Shown: one piece after another, positions 41,328 through 50,917 of the stretch
Numbering within the stretch: the stretch's first letter is position 1
How the letters are laid out: the number at the start of each line of letters is the position of its first letter
Source of the DNA: Marixanthotalea marina
GTDB taxonomy: Bacteria > Bacteroidota > Bacteroidia > Flavobacteriales > Flavobacteriaceae
Reading direction: 5' to 3'
NCBI GenBank assembly: GCA_018883545.1
Contig: JAHLEH010000001.1
Span: 186,001-250,000 of the forward strand
Length of the DNA stretch: 64,000 bases
Notes under the pieces: model-generated
Told to the model about the DNA's origin: nothing
The model's database searches: none
What the model saw: only the letters and a program-made list of their open reading frames with translations
Made by a program: the position numbers and the translations under genes

Positions 41328-42227
41328 ATGAAATTGCAAGTCTTTTTTAATCAACCATTTTTTTATTTAGACAACCTAAAAAGCAGGTGGATTTACGTAA
41401 TAGGCTCTTCTGTTTTTGCTTTATTGTTTTTGTTTTTGTTTCAGCCGTATGGGATTTCAGAAGAAATAACAAGTCCAATCAATTCTAGCCACAGTATTGC
41501 GCTGTTTTTTGTTACCATTTCTTTCAGTACTTTTTTGGGCTTAAGCTTTTCCCAGTTTATTTTAAGGCCTTTGTTTAAATTTAATAAGGTGTCTAATGGG
41601 CGGTATGTTTTTTTCTTGTTTTTAGAAGCTTTTTTAATCACCTTTCTATATTTTATTTTTTCATTTTTTATTCCCGATTTAGGAAATGATTTTGAAAATG
41701 AACTGCATCTTTCCTTTCAAATAAAAAATTATTTTCGGGCACTCATTGTGTTGCTTTTTCCCTTTTTTGGCACTATAATTTATGTACTGATTAAAGATTT
41801 GAACCGAGAAATACAAGTGCTGGAAAATGAGATTCGTAAATTTCAGAATCTTTATAAATCCACCAATTTACATGGTGAAGAACAGCTGTTTATTCATGAT
41901 GAAAACAACAATTTAGAATTGGAAATCAGTCTTACAGATTTTCTCTTTGCAGAATCCAGTAATCAGTATGTTCTAATATACTATTTTAATGAGGGCAATG
42001 TTAAAAAACACTTGGTTAGAACACGTTTAAAAGCGTTTTTAAAAACAGTTAAACAGTTTCCAATAGAGCAGAGTCACAGATCTTTTGTTGTTAATCTACT
42101 CCATGTAAAAACATTGATTAAACGGGAAAGGAAAACGTTTTTAATAATGGAAAAATTAAAGGAAAAGGACATACCTGTATCAAAATCTTACCTAGAATCA
42201 ATAAAAAACCGAATATTAAGTCCTTAG
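41328..42227 (+). CDS. LytTR-type transcriptional regulator with membrane domain
   Basis: A 299-residue regulator. Four transmembrane helices occupy about residues 20-155 (WIYVIGSSVFALLFLFLF, ALFFVTISFSTFLGLSF and two more). A short coiled coil follows (LNREIQVLENEIRKFQNLY), then a LytTR DNA-binding domain (about 195-299) with LTDFLFAESSNQYVLIYYF, HLVRTRLKAFLKTV, QSHRSFVVNLLHV and IPVSKSYLESIKNRI. LytTR proteins bind paired 9-bp direct repeats about 21 bp apart. Such a pair lies just behind this gene, upstream of the TonB receptor, so it probably controls that receptor. Confidence 0.9.
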   Translation: MKLQVFFNQPFFYLDNLKSRWIYVIGSSVFALLFLFLFQPYGISEEITSPINSSHSIALFFVTISFSTFLGLSFSQFILRPLFKFNKVSNGRYVFFLFLEAFLITFLYFIFSFFIPDLGNDFENELHLSFQIKNYFRALIVLLFPFFGTIIYVLIKDLNREIQVLENEIRKFQNLYKSTNLHGEEQLFIHDENNNLELEISLTDFLFAESSNQYVLIYYFNEGNVKKHLVRTRLKAFLKTVKQFPIEQSHRSFVVNLLHVKTLIKRERKTFLIMEKLKEKDIPVSKSYLESIKNRILSP

Positions 42228-42262
42228 TGTTGACTTTAAAGTGTTAATGTTTCGGTTTTTTC

Positions 42263-42292
42263 ACTCCAAAGACATTAAATTTTACTCCAAAG
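42263..42292 (+). promoter_or_regulatory. Direct repeat pair, candidate LytTR binding site
   Basis: ACTCCAAAG occurs twice, at 42263-42271 and 42284-42292, separated by 12 bases. The 21-bp period (two helical turns) and 9-bp units match the known layout of LytTR-domain operators. The site lies 125 bases before the TonB receptor start and directly after the LytTR regulator gene. Confidence 0.6.
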
Positions 42293-42416
42293 GACAAATT
42301 AGGCAAGCAAGATCAAATAATTAGACTTTATTTTGCCTTTAAAATGTTTTCACGCAACCTTTTATTTTGCGGGTTGTCTTATAAATACAGAATCAATTCA
42401 AAAACGAACAAAATAA

Positions 42417-44792
42417 ATGAAGTACATTCTAATAGTCCTAAGTCTATTTTTTAGTCTGCATGCAGTCTCTCAAGAATCCTTTAGCATTCGGGGAACTTTA
42501 AAGGATAAGCAAAATGGGGAAACCTTGTTTGGTGCCAGTGTTTATTTAAGAGGAACTACAAACGGCGTAGTAACTAACGAGTACGGTTTCTTCTCTTTAA
42601 CAGCTGCAAAAGGCACTTACACTTTGGTGGTGTCATACGTTGGTTATGAAGAAATCACCCAAGATATAACCTTGGATTCCGATAAGGTTCTAGATTTAGA
42701 AATCGAGGAGCTTTCCACCCAATTAGATGCTGTTGTTGTAACAGCCGAAGAACCAGAACGTATTAGCATAAAAAAACCACAAATGAGCGTGTCTAAACTT
42801 AACGGCAGTACCATAAAACAAATGCCTGCCGTTTTGGGAGAAATTGATGTTATAAAGTCGATTCAAATGCTACCAGGTGTTACAAATAACGGCGAAGGTT
42901 CTGCAGGGTTTAACGTTAGGGGTGGGGCTGCAGACCAAAACTTGGTGCTGCTGGATGAAGCCATTATCTATAACACATCTCACTTTTTCGGTTTTTTCTC
43001 GGTGTTTAATACGGATGCCATTAAAGATATTAAACTGTACAAAGGCGATATTCCGGCGAAATTTGGTGGCCGAGTGTCGTCAGTTTTAGATGTACGCCAA
43101 AAAGACGGAAACAGTAAAAATCTGAGCTTAACAGGAGGTATCGGATTAATATCGAGCCGATTGGCTGCAGAAGGCCCCATGTTTAAAGACAAAGGCTCGT
43201 TTTTAATTGCTGGCAGAACATCGTATGCGCATTTAATTATGAAAGGGATTGAGGATTTAAAGGAGGATAAGATTTCCTTTTACGATCTGAATTTAAAAAC
43301 GAATTATGAAATCAATAAAAACAATCGGGTGTATTTATCAGGTTATTTCGGTAGGGATGTGTTTGATTTGTCGAAAATTATAAAAAACAACTATGGTAAC
43401 GCTTCGGGCAATTTAAGATGGAACCATGTGTTTAACGATAGATTGTTCTCAAACCTTTCATTTATTTATAGTAAGTACGACTATCAAATTATATTGAATT
43501 TTATTGAGCTAGATTGGATTGCAGATATTAAAAACTACAATTTAAAGTACGATTTTGGGTATTATGTAAACGACAAGCTTAAGTTAGATTTTGGGGTTAG
43601 TGGTATTTCATATAATTTAAATCCGGGCGAAGTAAAACCGACTTCACCAACCTCACCAATTAACTACTTAAAGCTTGATCAAAAAAGGGCATTTGAAGGC
43701 GGTATCTATTTAAGTGCAGAACAGTCTTTGACAGATAAATTAAGTCTACAATACGGACTGCGTTACAGTACTTTTTCGAGGCTAGGTGGACAAAGCATGG
43801 TTAATTACCAGAATAACCAACCAGTAGTTTATAACAATGAATTGGGTATTTATGAAGAGGGCGAAAGCATTGGGGAAACTTACTATAAAAAAAGTGAAGC
43901 CATTAAAACCTTTGATAATTTTGAACCCCGCTTCGGACTTTCCTACCAATTAAATACATCGTCTTCCATAAAGGCAAGTTATACCAGAGCTTCACAATAT
44001 TTGCATTTATTGTCGAACACCTCTAGCGTAACACCGTTGGATGTTTGGACTCCAAGTGGACAATACATCAAACCACAACTATCCAATCAGTATGCCGTTG
44101 GTTATTTCAAAAACTTTAAAAATAGTGTGTATTCTTTGGAAGTTGAAACCTATTATAAAACTATTGACAATAGGATAGATTACGTTGATGGCTCCGATTT
44201 AATAGGAAATAACACCATAGAAACCGAAATTTTAAATGGCGAAGCCCGAGCGTATGGCCTAGAGATTTTGCTGCGTAAAAACAAAGGCAATTTTACAGGT
44301 TGGCTAGCCTATACATTATCGAAATCAGAGCAACGTACCCTTGGTGGAAGTGCAGGAGGACCAGGGATAAACAACGGTAATTGGTATAATACGCCTTACG
44401 ATAGAACCCATGATATTTCCATAACAGGTATTTATAAACTAAGTGACAAATGGAGCTTTAGTTCTAACCTGGTGTTTCAAACGGGGCGACCGGTAACGTT
44501 TCCAAATACGCAATACGAATACGAAGGCTTGTCCATAGCAGGTTATTCAAACAGAAATGAAGACAGGCTTCCCGCTTACCACAGGTTAGATCTTTCCGCT
44601 ACATATACGCCCAAAGCAAATGTTGATAGAAAATGGCGAGGGGAATGGGTGTTTGGTATTTACAATGCCTACAATCGTAGAAATGCGGCATCCTTAACAT
44701 TTGGACAAAATAAAGTAACGGGCCAAAATGAAGCCACTAGACTATCCATTTTTGGCATTATTCCTTCAATAACCTACAATTTTAAATTTTAA
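42417..44792 (+). CDS. TonB-dependent receptor with carboxypeptidase-like N-terminal domain
   Basis: A 791-residue outer-membrane receptor. A signal peptide (1-19) is followed by a CarboxypepD_reg-like domain (about 22-105, SIRGTLKDKQNGETLFGASVY). The TonB plug domain follows (about 125-240, EIDVIKSIQMLPGV, GFNVRGGAADQNLVLLDEA). The rest is a 22-stranded barrel with typical closing segments (TYNFKF at the C-terminus). These import siderophores, glycans or other bulky ligands with TonB/ExbBD energy. No SusD partner is present; a DUF4249 lipoprotein gene follows 4 bp later, as in many Bacteroidota loci. Substrate unknown. Confidence 0.95.
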   Translation: MKYILIVLSLFFSLHAVSQESFSIRGTLKDKQNGETLFGASVYLRGTTNGVVTNEYGFFSLTAAKGTYTLVVSYVGYEEITQDITLDSDKVLDLEIEELSTQLDAVVVTAEEPERISIKKPQMSVSKLNGSTIKQMPAVLGEIDVIKSIQMLPGVTNNGEGSAGFNVRGGAADQNLVLLDEAIIYNTSHFFGFFSVFNTDAIKDIKLYKGDIPAKFGGRVSSVLDVRQKDGNSKNLSLTGGIGLISSRLAAEGPMFKDKGSFLIAGRTSYAHLIMKGIEDLKEDKISFYDLNLKTNYEINKNNRVYLSGYFGRDVFDLSKIIKNNYGNASGNLRWNHVFNDRLFSNLSFIYSKYDYQIILNFIELDWIADIKNYNLKYDFGYYVNDKLKLDFGVSGISYNLNPGEVKPTSPTSPINYLKLDQKRAFEGGIYLSAEQSLTDKLSLQYGLRYSTFSRLGGQSMVNYQNNQPVVYNNELGIYEEGESIGETYYKKSEAIKTFDNFEPRFGLSYQLNTSSSIKASYTRASQYLHLLSNTSSVTPLDVWTPSGQYIKPQLSNQYAVGYFKNFKNSVYSLEVETYYKTIDNRIDYVDGSDLIGNNTIETEILNGEARAYGLEILLRKNKGNFTGWLAYTLSKSEQRTLGGSAGGPGINNGNWYNTPYDRTHDISITGIYKLSDKWSFSSNLVFQTGRPVTFPNTQYEYEGLSIAGYSNRNEDRLPAYHRLDLSATYTPKANVDRKWRGEWVFGIYNAYNRRNAASLTFGQNKVTGQNEATRLSIFGIIPSITYNFKF

Positions 44793-44796
44793 GAAG

Positions 44797-45642
44797 ATGA
44801 AAACATATATAAATATTATCATATTCCTTTTTACTCTAATTTTCGTTTCATGTGAAGATGTTATAGACGTTAAAGTCTCTGAAGGAAAAGAAAGACTCGT
44901 TATTGAAGCTTCCTTAGATTGGGAAAAAGGTACTTCTGGAAATGAACAAACAATAAAACTAAGCAAGTCGTCACCTTATTTTGATAACAATACAAACAAT
45001 AATGTTACCGGTGCTTCAGTAACTGTGACGGATAATGATACTTCAACAACGTATATTTTCAATGACGAAAACGATGGCACCTATACCATTTCAAACTTTA
45101 TACCCGTTATTGATCACTCCTATACTTTAGAGGTTATATACGATGGCGAAACTTATACAGGTAAAGAAACAATGATGTCTGTTACAGATATTAATAGGAT
45201 TACCCAATCTGTGGAAGGTGGTTTTGATGACGAACTTTTAGAAGTTAATGTGTATTACAGCGATCCAGCAGATGAAGACAATTTTTATCTTATGAGATAT
45301 ATGGAAGAAGGTGATTTGTTTCCGGTGCTTGAAGATATGTCCGATGAATTCGTAAACGGCAACGAAATTCATGATTTTTGGGAAAAGGAAGACGATGAAG
45401 ATATCAATGAAAAACCTTTTGAGGCTGGAGATAATATTGCAATTAGCTTATATGGTATTTCACAGCGGTATTACAATTACATGCGTTTGTTAATTGAACA
45501 ATACGATAGTGGTGGCGACCCATTTTCGTCTAATGCAGCCCAAATTAAAGGCAATTGCATAAATACAACCAATGAAGCACATTACCCTTTTGGGTATTTT
45601 AGGGTAACACAAGTTGTAAAAGCAACGTACACATTTCAATAA
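44797..45642 (+). CDS. DUF4249 domain-containing lipoprotein
   Basis: A 281-residue exported protein with lipobox FVSC (Cys19). The mature part contains DVIDVKVSEGKERLVIEASLDWE, an Ig-like beta domain (NNVTGASVTVTDNDTSTTY, YTLEVIYDGETYTGKETM) and a C-terminal part with a conserved-looking FRVTQVVKATYTF end. DUF4249 lipoproteins accompany TonB receptors with CarboxypepD-like domains and are thought to help ligand capture at the cell surface. Here the gene is 4 bp after such a receptor. The role is inferred from that context. Confidence 0.88.
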   Translation: MKTYINIIIFLFTLIFVSCEDVIDVKVSEGKERLVIEASLDWEKGTSGNEQTIKLSKSSPYFDNNTNNNVTGASVTVTDNDTSTTYIFNDENDGTYTISNFIPVIDHSYTLEVIYDGETYTGKETMMSVTDINRITQSVEGGFDDELLEVNVYYSDPADEDNFYLMRYMEEGDLFPVLEDMSDEFVNGNEIHDFWEKEDDEDINEKPFEAGDNIAISLYGISQRYYNYMRLLIEQYDSGGDPFSSNAAQIKGNCINTTNEAHYPFGYFRVTQVVKATYTFQ

Positions 45643-45644
45643 AC

Positions 45645-46790
45645 TTACTCCGCTTTTTTATGCAAAAGGCGTGTAAGTTTAATGGATAAATCGGTTAAAA
45701 TAATTTTAGAATTTCCATTGCGCTCTATATGATAAATGGCATCCTGCAGTTCGTCACTTATTTCAAGAATATTGGCATTGTGCACAAAAGGCGCAAATTT
45801 TTCTAATTTGAATGATTCTGTTTTGGGTTCTAAAAACACCAAATCGTTAGCGTTATAGTTGAGCAAAAGGGCCTGCCTGAAAAAATCCAGACAAAAATGT
45901 AAAAACTGCTTTTGGGTTTCCCGTCCTGTTTTTGCGATGGTTTCACTCCATGAGATGAGCTCGTGTATGGCCGCTTTATTGCCTTTGGCCTTAAAAGCAC
46001 TTCGTACCCAAAAAACAAACCATTCTTCAAACTGTAAATCTTCAGAATCTTGATATACCAAATCACAGGCCTTGTTATAATTACCGTTAGATTGATGTGC
46101 TATTTTAGTTGCCACAGCGGTGTCTAATTCATAATCTTTTATTAGGGCTTCTTTAATATCATTTTCTGCCAATGGTGGAAAATGTAAAATCTGGCAGCGT
46201 GATTTTATGGTATTTATTATTTGCTCTTCGTCTTCAGTAATGAGGATAAAAACCGTTTTATTGGGCGGTTCTTCAATAAGTTTTAATAGTTTATTGGCAC
46301 AGGCCGTGTTCATTTTTTCGGCCATCCAAATAATCATAACCTTATAACCGCCTTCATAAGATTTCAAGGATAATGATTTAACTATATCTTGAGCTTCATC
46401 AACCCCAATCTGTCCTTGCTTGTTATCAACGCCGAGCAACTTGTACCAATCGAATAAATTGCCATAGGGTTGTTCTTTTATAAGTTGTCGCCATTCTTCC
46501 AAGTAATGACTGGATACAGGATGGCTTTTGGCCTTATCACTTGTTGTTACCGGAAAAGCAAAATGCAAATCGGGATGGGAAAGGTTTTTAAACTTAATGG
46601 CATTTTCGTTTTTTGCCACTTCATTTTTGCCAAAACCAATAATGTGCTGGGCGTAAGCGATGGCCATAGGCAACGTGCCACAACCTTCATTGCCCACAAA
46701 TAATTGGGCATGGGGAATTCTACCATTATCAACAGTTTGTTTTAAATGGTTTTTAATATGTTCTTGACCAATTATGTCTTCAAAAAGCAT
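45645..46790 (-). CDS. holB: DNA polymerase III delta' subunit (clamp-loader ATPase-like)
   Basis: A 381-residue AAA+ fold protein of the clamp loader. The start LFEDIIGQEHIKNHLKQTVDNGRIPHAQLFVG is typical of DnaX/HolB proteins. The P-loop is degenerate (GNEGCGTLPMA, no GKT), as in delta' subunits that do not bind ATP. Later motifs are LKLIEEPPNKTVFILITE and SRCQILHFPP. C-terminal collar helices end with a His-rich LLHKKAE tail. The gene is minus-strand between the DUF4249 gene (2 bp away, convergent) and pgk (divergent). Confidence 0.9.
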   Translation of the reverse strand: MLFEDIIGQEHIKNHLKQTVDNGRIPHAQLFVGNEGCGTLPMAIAYAQHIIGFGKNEVAKNENAIKFKNLSHPDLHFAFPVTTSDKAKSHPVSSHYLEEWRQLIKEQPYGNLFDWYKLLGVDNKQGQIGVDEAQDIVKSLSLKSYEGGYKVMIIWMAEKMNTACANKLLKLIEEPPNKTVFILITEDEEQIINTIKSRCQILHFPPLAENDIKEALIKDYELDTAVATKIAHQSNGNYNKACDLVYQDSEDLQFEEWFVFWVRSAFKAKGNKAAIHELISWSETIAKTGRETQKQFLHFCLDFFRQALLLNYNANDLVFLEPKTESFKLEKFAPFVHNANILEISDELQDAIYHIERNGNSKIILTDLSIKLTRLLHKKAE

Positions 46791-46974
46791 TTACAAACCT
46801 ACATATTTTTTGTTATTTAATAGTGCCTCATATGAATACAAATCTTCTTTATAGGTTCGTTTTTTCAAATTTTATTTATTGAAAAGAATCAAAGCAACTA
46901 TAGTTTTTCTAAAATTCTGTGCGACCTCAATCGTTTTCGTTTAAAAACCAATTTTATACATGTGTTTTATTAGT

Positions 46975-46982
46975 TACATTTG
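46975..46982 (+). promoter_or_regulatory. Putative -7 promoter element (TACATTTG) of pgk
   Basis: TACATTTG fits TAnnTTTG and lies 26 bases before the pgk ATG at 47009. It supports that start over an in-frame GTG at 46919, which is upstream of the promoter element. Confidence 0.55.
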
Positions 46983-47008
46983 TAGTATTAATTAGTTATA
47001 CAATACAT

Positions 47009-48196
47009 ATGAAAACGTTGAACGATTTTAATTTTAAAAATAAAAAAGCATTAATCCGTGTAGATTTTAATGTGCCGCTTAATGAAAAATTTGAAGTAAC
47101 CGATAATACTAGGATAGTTTCAGCCAAACCAACAATTGTTAAAATATTGGAAGATGGAGGTAGTTGCATATTAATGTCGCATCTAGGTCGCCCAAAAGGC
47201 GCTCAGGATGAATTTTCATTGCGCCATATTGTTGATGAAGTTCAGGACATATTGGGTGTTGAAGTTAAATTCGTAAACGACTGTGTGGGTGAAAACGCTG
47301 AAAAAGCGGCTGCAGACTTACAACCAGGAGAAGTACTATTATTGGAAAATTTACGTTTTCATAAAGAAGAAGAGGCAGGCGATAAAGTGTTTTCAGAACA
47401 ATTATCTAAACTAGGCGATATTTATGTGAACGATGCCTTTGGAACAGCGCACAGAGCACATGCTTCAACTACTATTGTAGCTGATTTTTTTCCAAATAAT
47501 AAATGCTTCGGAATATTATTGGCCAAAGAAATTGAAAGTATTGAAAAAGTCATGAAAACTGGAGAGAAGCCAGTTTTAGCAGTGCTTGGCGGTGCTAAGG
47601 TGTCTTCAAAAATAACCATCATAGAAAATATTTTAGACAAAGTAGACCATTTAATTATTGGTGGTGGTATGTCTTTCACGTTTGTTAAAGCCCAAGGAGG
47701 AAAGATCGGGAACTCTATTTGCGAAGATGATAAAATGGATTTGGCATTAGATATTTTAAAACAAGCCAAAGCTAAGAATGTACAGGTTCATATTCCAGTT
47801 GATGTTGTGGCAGCTGATGCTTTTAGTAACGACGCTAATACACAAATTGTTGATATTGATAAAATTCCAGATGGTTGGGAAGGCGTTGATGCCGGTCCAA
47901 AATCTTTAGAGATATTCCATGAGGTTGTTTTACAGTGTAAAACTATTTTATGGAACGGCCCGTTGGGTGTTTTTGAAATGGAAAGTTTTGCTAAAGGAAC
48001 CATAGGTTTAGGAAATTCTATAGCAGAAGCTACTAAAAATGGTGCGTTTTCTTTAGTTGGTGGGGGCGACTCCGTAGCAGCCGTTAAGCAATTTGGTTTT
48101 GAAGATAAAGTGAGTTACGTAAGTACTGGTGGTGGCGCCATGTTAGAAAGTTTAGAAGGAAAAACATTACCGGGTATAGCAGCTATTTTAGAATAA
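47009..48196 (+). CDS. pgk: Phosphoglycerate kinase
   Basis: A 395-residue glycolytic enzyme transferring phosphate between 1,3-bisphosphoglycerate and ADP. Signatures are [20 protein letters not shown] near the N-terminus, the hinge and nucleotide region [13 protein letters not shown], and the C-terminal [15 protein letters not shown] and [10 protein letters not shown] start at ATG 47009 ([19 protein letters not shown]), giving the usual length. A 30-residue upstream extension from GTG 46919 would lie upstream of the promoter element and lacks similarity. It is divergent from holB. Confidence 0.97.
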   Translation: MKTLNDFNFKNKKALIRVDFNVPLNEKFEVTDNTRIVSAKPTIVKILEDGGSCILMSHLGRPKGAQDEFSLRHIVDEVQDILGVEVKFVNDCVGENAEKAAADLQPGEVLLLENLRFHKEEEAGDKVFSEQLSKLGDIYVNDAFGTAHRAHASTTIVADFFPNNKCFGILLAKEIESIEKVMKTGEKPVLAVLGGAKVSSKITIIENILDKVDHLIIGGGMSFTFVKAQGGKIGNSICEDDKMDLALDILKQAKAKNVQVHIPVDVVAADAFSNDANTQIVDIDKIPDGWEGVDAGPKSLEIFHEVVLQCKTILWNGPLGVFEMESFAKGTIGLGNSIAEATKNGAFSLVGGGDSVAAVKQFGFEDKVSYVSTGGGAMLESLEGKTLPGIAAILE

Positions 48197-48217
48197 TTTA
48201 ATTTTAGCTTTTAAATT

Positions 48218-48238
48218 ATCGTAAAAAATACGATTTTA
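48218..48238 (+). terminator. Weak hairpin terminator after pgk
   Basis: ATCGTA and TACGAT (48218-48223 and 48229-48234) pair around AAAAA and are followed by TTTTA. The stem is only 6 bp, so read-through into the next gene is possible. Confidence 0.4.
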
Positions 48239-48273
48239 GCCATATGTTCGTTCCACAAAAAGAAACGAAGTAT

Positions 48274-49836
48274 ATGGCTAAATTTTTTTCTATAATTTTT
48301 TTGTTTATGTGTTGGGCGGGGTTTTCTCAAAACCCTGCGCCTATGCCTGCGAGCAAACAAACCACACAGCTAACTTTGGTTGACAGTAGTTCTCAAATAG
48401 CCAAAGAGCTTAAAATAGCACAAGACACGGTTTTTAAGGCCAATATAGATCATGAGCATGCAGCTGCGTTGGATAGCAAATGGTTGGAAGAATTGTATAG
48501 CAACACACTTTTTGACACCATTTACCAATCGGTTACCGATCTTAATTTTGAAGAAGTAGATTACCCAGAGCTTCCTACCGATACACTAAAAGCTAGATTA
48601 AAGGAACTTAATGCCAAAACGCCTTTTAATGTGGAGTACAACCCGTCTTTGGAAAGTGTTATAAAATCATATTTAAAAAATAGAAGGGAAACGCTTCAAA
48701 AACTAATGGTTTTAAGTTCGTATTACTTTCCAATGTTTGAACGTGAGTTGGATAATTACAATATTCCTTTGGAGATAAAATACTTGGCCGTTGTAGAATC
48801 TGCTTTAAAACCAAGAGCTAAATCAAGAGTTGGGGCTACAGGATTGTGGCAGTTTATGTTTAGTACAGGCAAACTGTATGGATTGGACGTTAGCAGTTAT
48901 GTAGACGAACGTAGCGACCCTATTAAATCAACCGAAGCAGCAGCGAAATATTTGGCAAAGCTGTATGAGATTTTTGGAGATTGGGATTTAGCATTAGCCG
49001 CGTACAATTCGGGGCCAGGCAATGTAACGAAGGCTATCCGTCGTTCAGGAGGATATCAAAACTATTGGAACATTAGGCATAATTTACCTCGTGAAACAGC
49101 GGGTTATTTACCTGCTTTTTTAGCAAACATGTATATTTTTGAATATGCCGAACAGCATGGTTTTAAAAATATAAAACCTGAATTCACGTATATTGAAACA
49201 GATACCGTTCATGTAAAACAAATGATAACTTTAGACCAAGTTTCTGAAGTAACAGACGTTAATATTGAAGAATTGCAATTTTTAAATCCATCGTATAAAT
49301 TAGATATTATTCCGTATATTAAAGATGAAAATTACACATTGCGTTTGCCAAGATGGGCTATTGGAGGGTTTGTAACCAACGAAGATTCCATTTATGCTTA
49401 TGCTAAAGCCGAGTTTGATAAGAGGGAAAAGCCGCTGCCACAATTTTTTGATTCTGATGATAAAAGGACCTATGTTGTTAGGTCTGGTGATTATTTAGGT
49501 AAAATATCGAGACAATTTGGGGTACGTGTAAGTCAGATAAAACAATGGAATGGGTTAAGATCCAATGATATTAGAATTGGCCAACGATTGACTATATATC
49601 CTAGAAATTTTGTTGCACAAACAAGCAGTAACGCAAACAAAGCAACGACGCCAAGTTCTGCTACAAAAACCTCTATATCTGATGATATTATAACCTATGT
49701 TGTTAAAAGTGGAGATTCGCTTTGGAGCATCTCCCAAAAATTTCCTGGAGTTTCTGTCCAAAATATTAAAGATTGGAACGATATTAGTGGTACTAAATTG
49801 AAACCAGGAATGAGACTTAAAATATCTAAGGGCTAA
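48274..49836 (+). CDS. Membrane-bound lytic murein transglycosylase, MltD-like, with two LysM domains
   Basis: About 520 residues from the ATG at 48274 (MAKFFSIIFLFMCWAGFSQ, a signal peptide); an in-frame ATG at 48244 would put ten extra residues before the signal. The SLT catalytic domain spans about 125-270. The catalytic Glu is Glu175 in VVESALKPRAKSRVGATGLWQFM, followed by DLALAAYNSGPGNV. Two LysM repeats lie at the C-terminus (YVVRSGDYLGKISRQFGVRV and YVVKSGDSLWSISQKFPGVS). These enzymes cleave peptidoglycan glycan strands with 1,6-anhydro product formation. It follows pgk by 77 bp. Confidence 0.93.
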   Translation: MAKFFSIIFLFMCWAGFSQNPAPMPASKQTTQLTLVDSSSQIAKELKIAQDTVFKANIDHEHAAALDSKWLEELYSNTLFDTIYQSVTDLNFEEVDYPELPTDTLKARLKELNAKTPFNVEYNPSLESVIKSYLKNRRETLQKLMVLSSYYFPMFERELDNYNIPLEIKYLAVVESALKPRAKSRVGATGLWQFMFSTGKLYGLDVSSYVDERSDPIKSTEAAAKYLAKLYEIFGDWDLALAAYNSGPGNVTKAIRRSGGYQNYWNIRHNLPRETAGYLPAFLANMYIFEYAEQHGFKNIKPEFTYIETDTVHVKQMITLDQVSEVTDVNIEELQFLNPSYKLDIIPYIKDENYTLRLPRWAIGGFVTNEDSIYAYAKAEFDKREKPLPQFFDSDDKRTYVVRSGDYLGKISRQFGVRVSQIKQWNGLRSNDIRIGQRLTIYPRNFVAQTSSNANKATTPSSATKTSISDDIITYVVKSGDSLWSISQKFPGVSVQNIKDWNDISGTKLKPGMRLKISKG

Positions 49837-49859
49837 GTTCCTAAAACGTAAACATAATT

Positions 49860-50849
49860 ATGCAAAAATTTCTTTTAGTTACAACTATATTGTTACTGGC
49901 TTTTTCGTGCAAAGATGGCAAGTCTAGCAAAGACGAACCTTTTCTTTTAGATGCCACCGGAAAAATTAACGATGTATCTGTTGTTGTAGATAACGAGTTA
50001 TGGAGCGGTAATGTTGGTGAAGCAATACGCTATGTTCTAACATTGCCGGTTTTTGGATTACCTCAAGACGAGCCTAGCTTTAATATTAACCAAATACCTC
50101 CTCAGGTTTTTTCAGGATTTGTTACTAAAAACAGAACGGTTTTAAAAATAGAAAAAGGTAAAGCGCCTTCAATTTCTTTTGACAACAATATATATGCAAG
50201 ACCTCAACGGGTTATTACAGTTTCTGGGAACACTAATTTAGAAATTATAGACTTAATTAATGAAAATGCCTCTAAAATAATAAGCACTTTTAGAAATATT
50301 GAATTGCACCATAAACAACAGCAAATACGAAAAGTATTGTTCAATACCCAAGCCATTCAAGACCAATTGAATTTAGATATAGATTTTACAACAGCTTACA
50401 GTATAAGGGTAAATGAGGATAATGGGTTTTTTTGGATTCGAAGAGATACTGAAACAGGTTTTTTGTGCCTTTTGCTTTATGAATTACCATACGATGCTAT
50501 AAAAAGGAATGATAGCACCAGTGTTATTTCCCAAATAATAAAAATAAGGGATTCCATTGGCGAGAAATATATTAAGGGGCCGATAGAAGGGTCTTATATG
50601 GATACTGAAGACGCCTACACGCCATTTAATACTGAAATTGTTTTAGATAACAAGCCGACACTTGAAACCAAGGGTATGTGGGACGTAGAGAATTACGTTA
50701 TGGCGGGGCCATTTATTAATTATGCCATTGAAGACCAAAAAAACAACCGTTGGGTTATTGCAGAAGGGTTTGTTTTTGCTCCAGGTGTAGAAAAAAGGGA
50801 TTTTGTATTTGAGCTAGAGGCCATCATAAAATCCATTGAGATTAAATAA
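49860..50849 (+). CDS. DUF4837 family lipoprotein
   Basis: A 329-residue exported protein with lipobox AFSC (Cys17). The mature sequence has the DUF4837 pattern: INDVSVVVDNELWSGNVGEAIRY, LPVFGLPQDEPSFNINQIPP, QIRKVLFNTQAIQDQL and GMWDVENYVMAGPFINYAIED. I know of no function for this family, which is confined mostly to Bacteroidota. It lies 23 bp after the transglycosylase gene, so cell-wall work is possible. A strong terminator closes the unit. Confidence 0.85.
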   Translation: MQKFLLVTTILLLAFSCKDGKSSKDEPFLLDATGKINDVSVVVDNELWSGNVGEAIRYVLTLPVFGLPQDEPSFNINQIPPQVFSGFVTKNRTVLKIEKGKAPSISFDNNIYARPQRVITVSGNTNLEIIDLINENASKIISTFRNIELHHKQQQIRKVLFNTQAIQDQLNLDIDFTTAYSIRVNEDNGFFWIRRDTETGFLCLLLYELPYDAIKRNDSTSVISQIIKIRDSIGEKYIKGPIEGSYMDTEDAYTPFNTEIVLDNKPTLETKGMWDVENYVMAGPFINYAIEDQKNNRWVIAEGFVFAPGVEKRDFVFELEAIIKSIEIK

Positions 50850-50870
50850 AAACTTAGTTTCCTAAAACTA

Positions 50871-50900
50871 AAAAAGCCCCAACAACGTTGGGGCTTTTTT
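50871..50900. terminator. Bidirectional terminator between DUF4837 and tatA genes
   Basis: An AAAAAGCCCCAAC / GTTGGGGCTTTTT stem with a 3-base loop and A/T runs on both sides, between convergent genes. Confidence 0.92.
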
Positions 50901-50917
50901 ATGAGTAATTAATAATA

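Noticed and set aside
42350-42395. Hairpin cgcaacc...gggttg before the TonB receptor as a riboswitch or attenuator
   Set aside because: The stem is only five or six pairs with a poorly matched loop and no recognisable riboswitch core.
46794-46801. TAGGTTTG on the minus strand as the holB promoter
   Set aside because: It ends 3 bases before the ATG, so transcription would begin inside the gene; probably a chance match.
46919-47008. GTG start giving a longer phosphoglycerate kinase
   Set aside because: The extension is upstream of the TACATTTG promoter element and has no similarity to Pgk; ATG 47009 gives the standard N-terminus.
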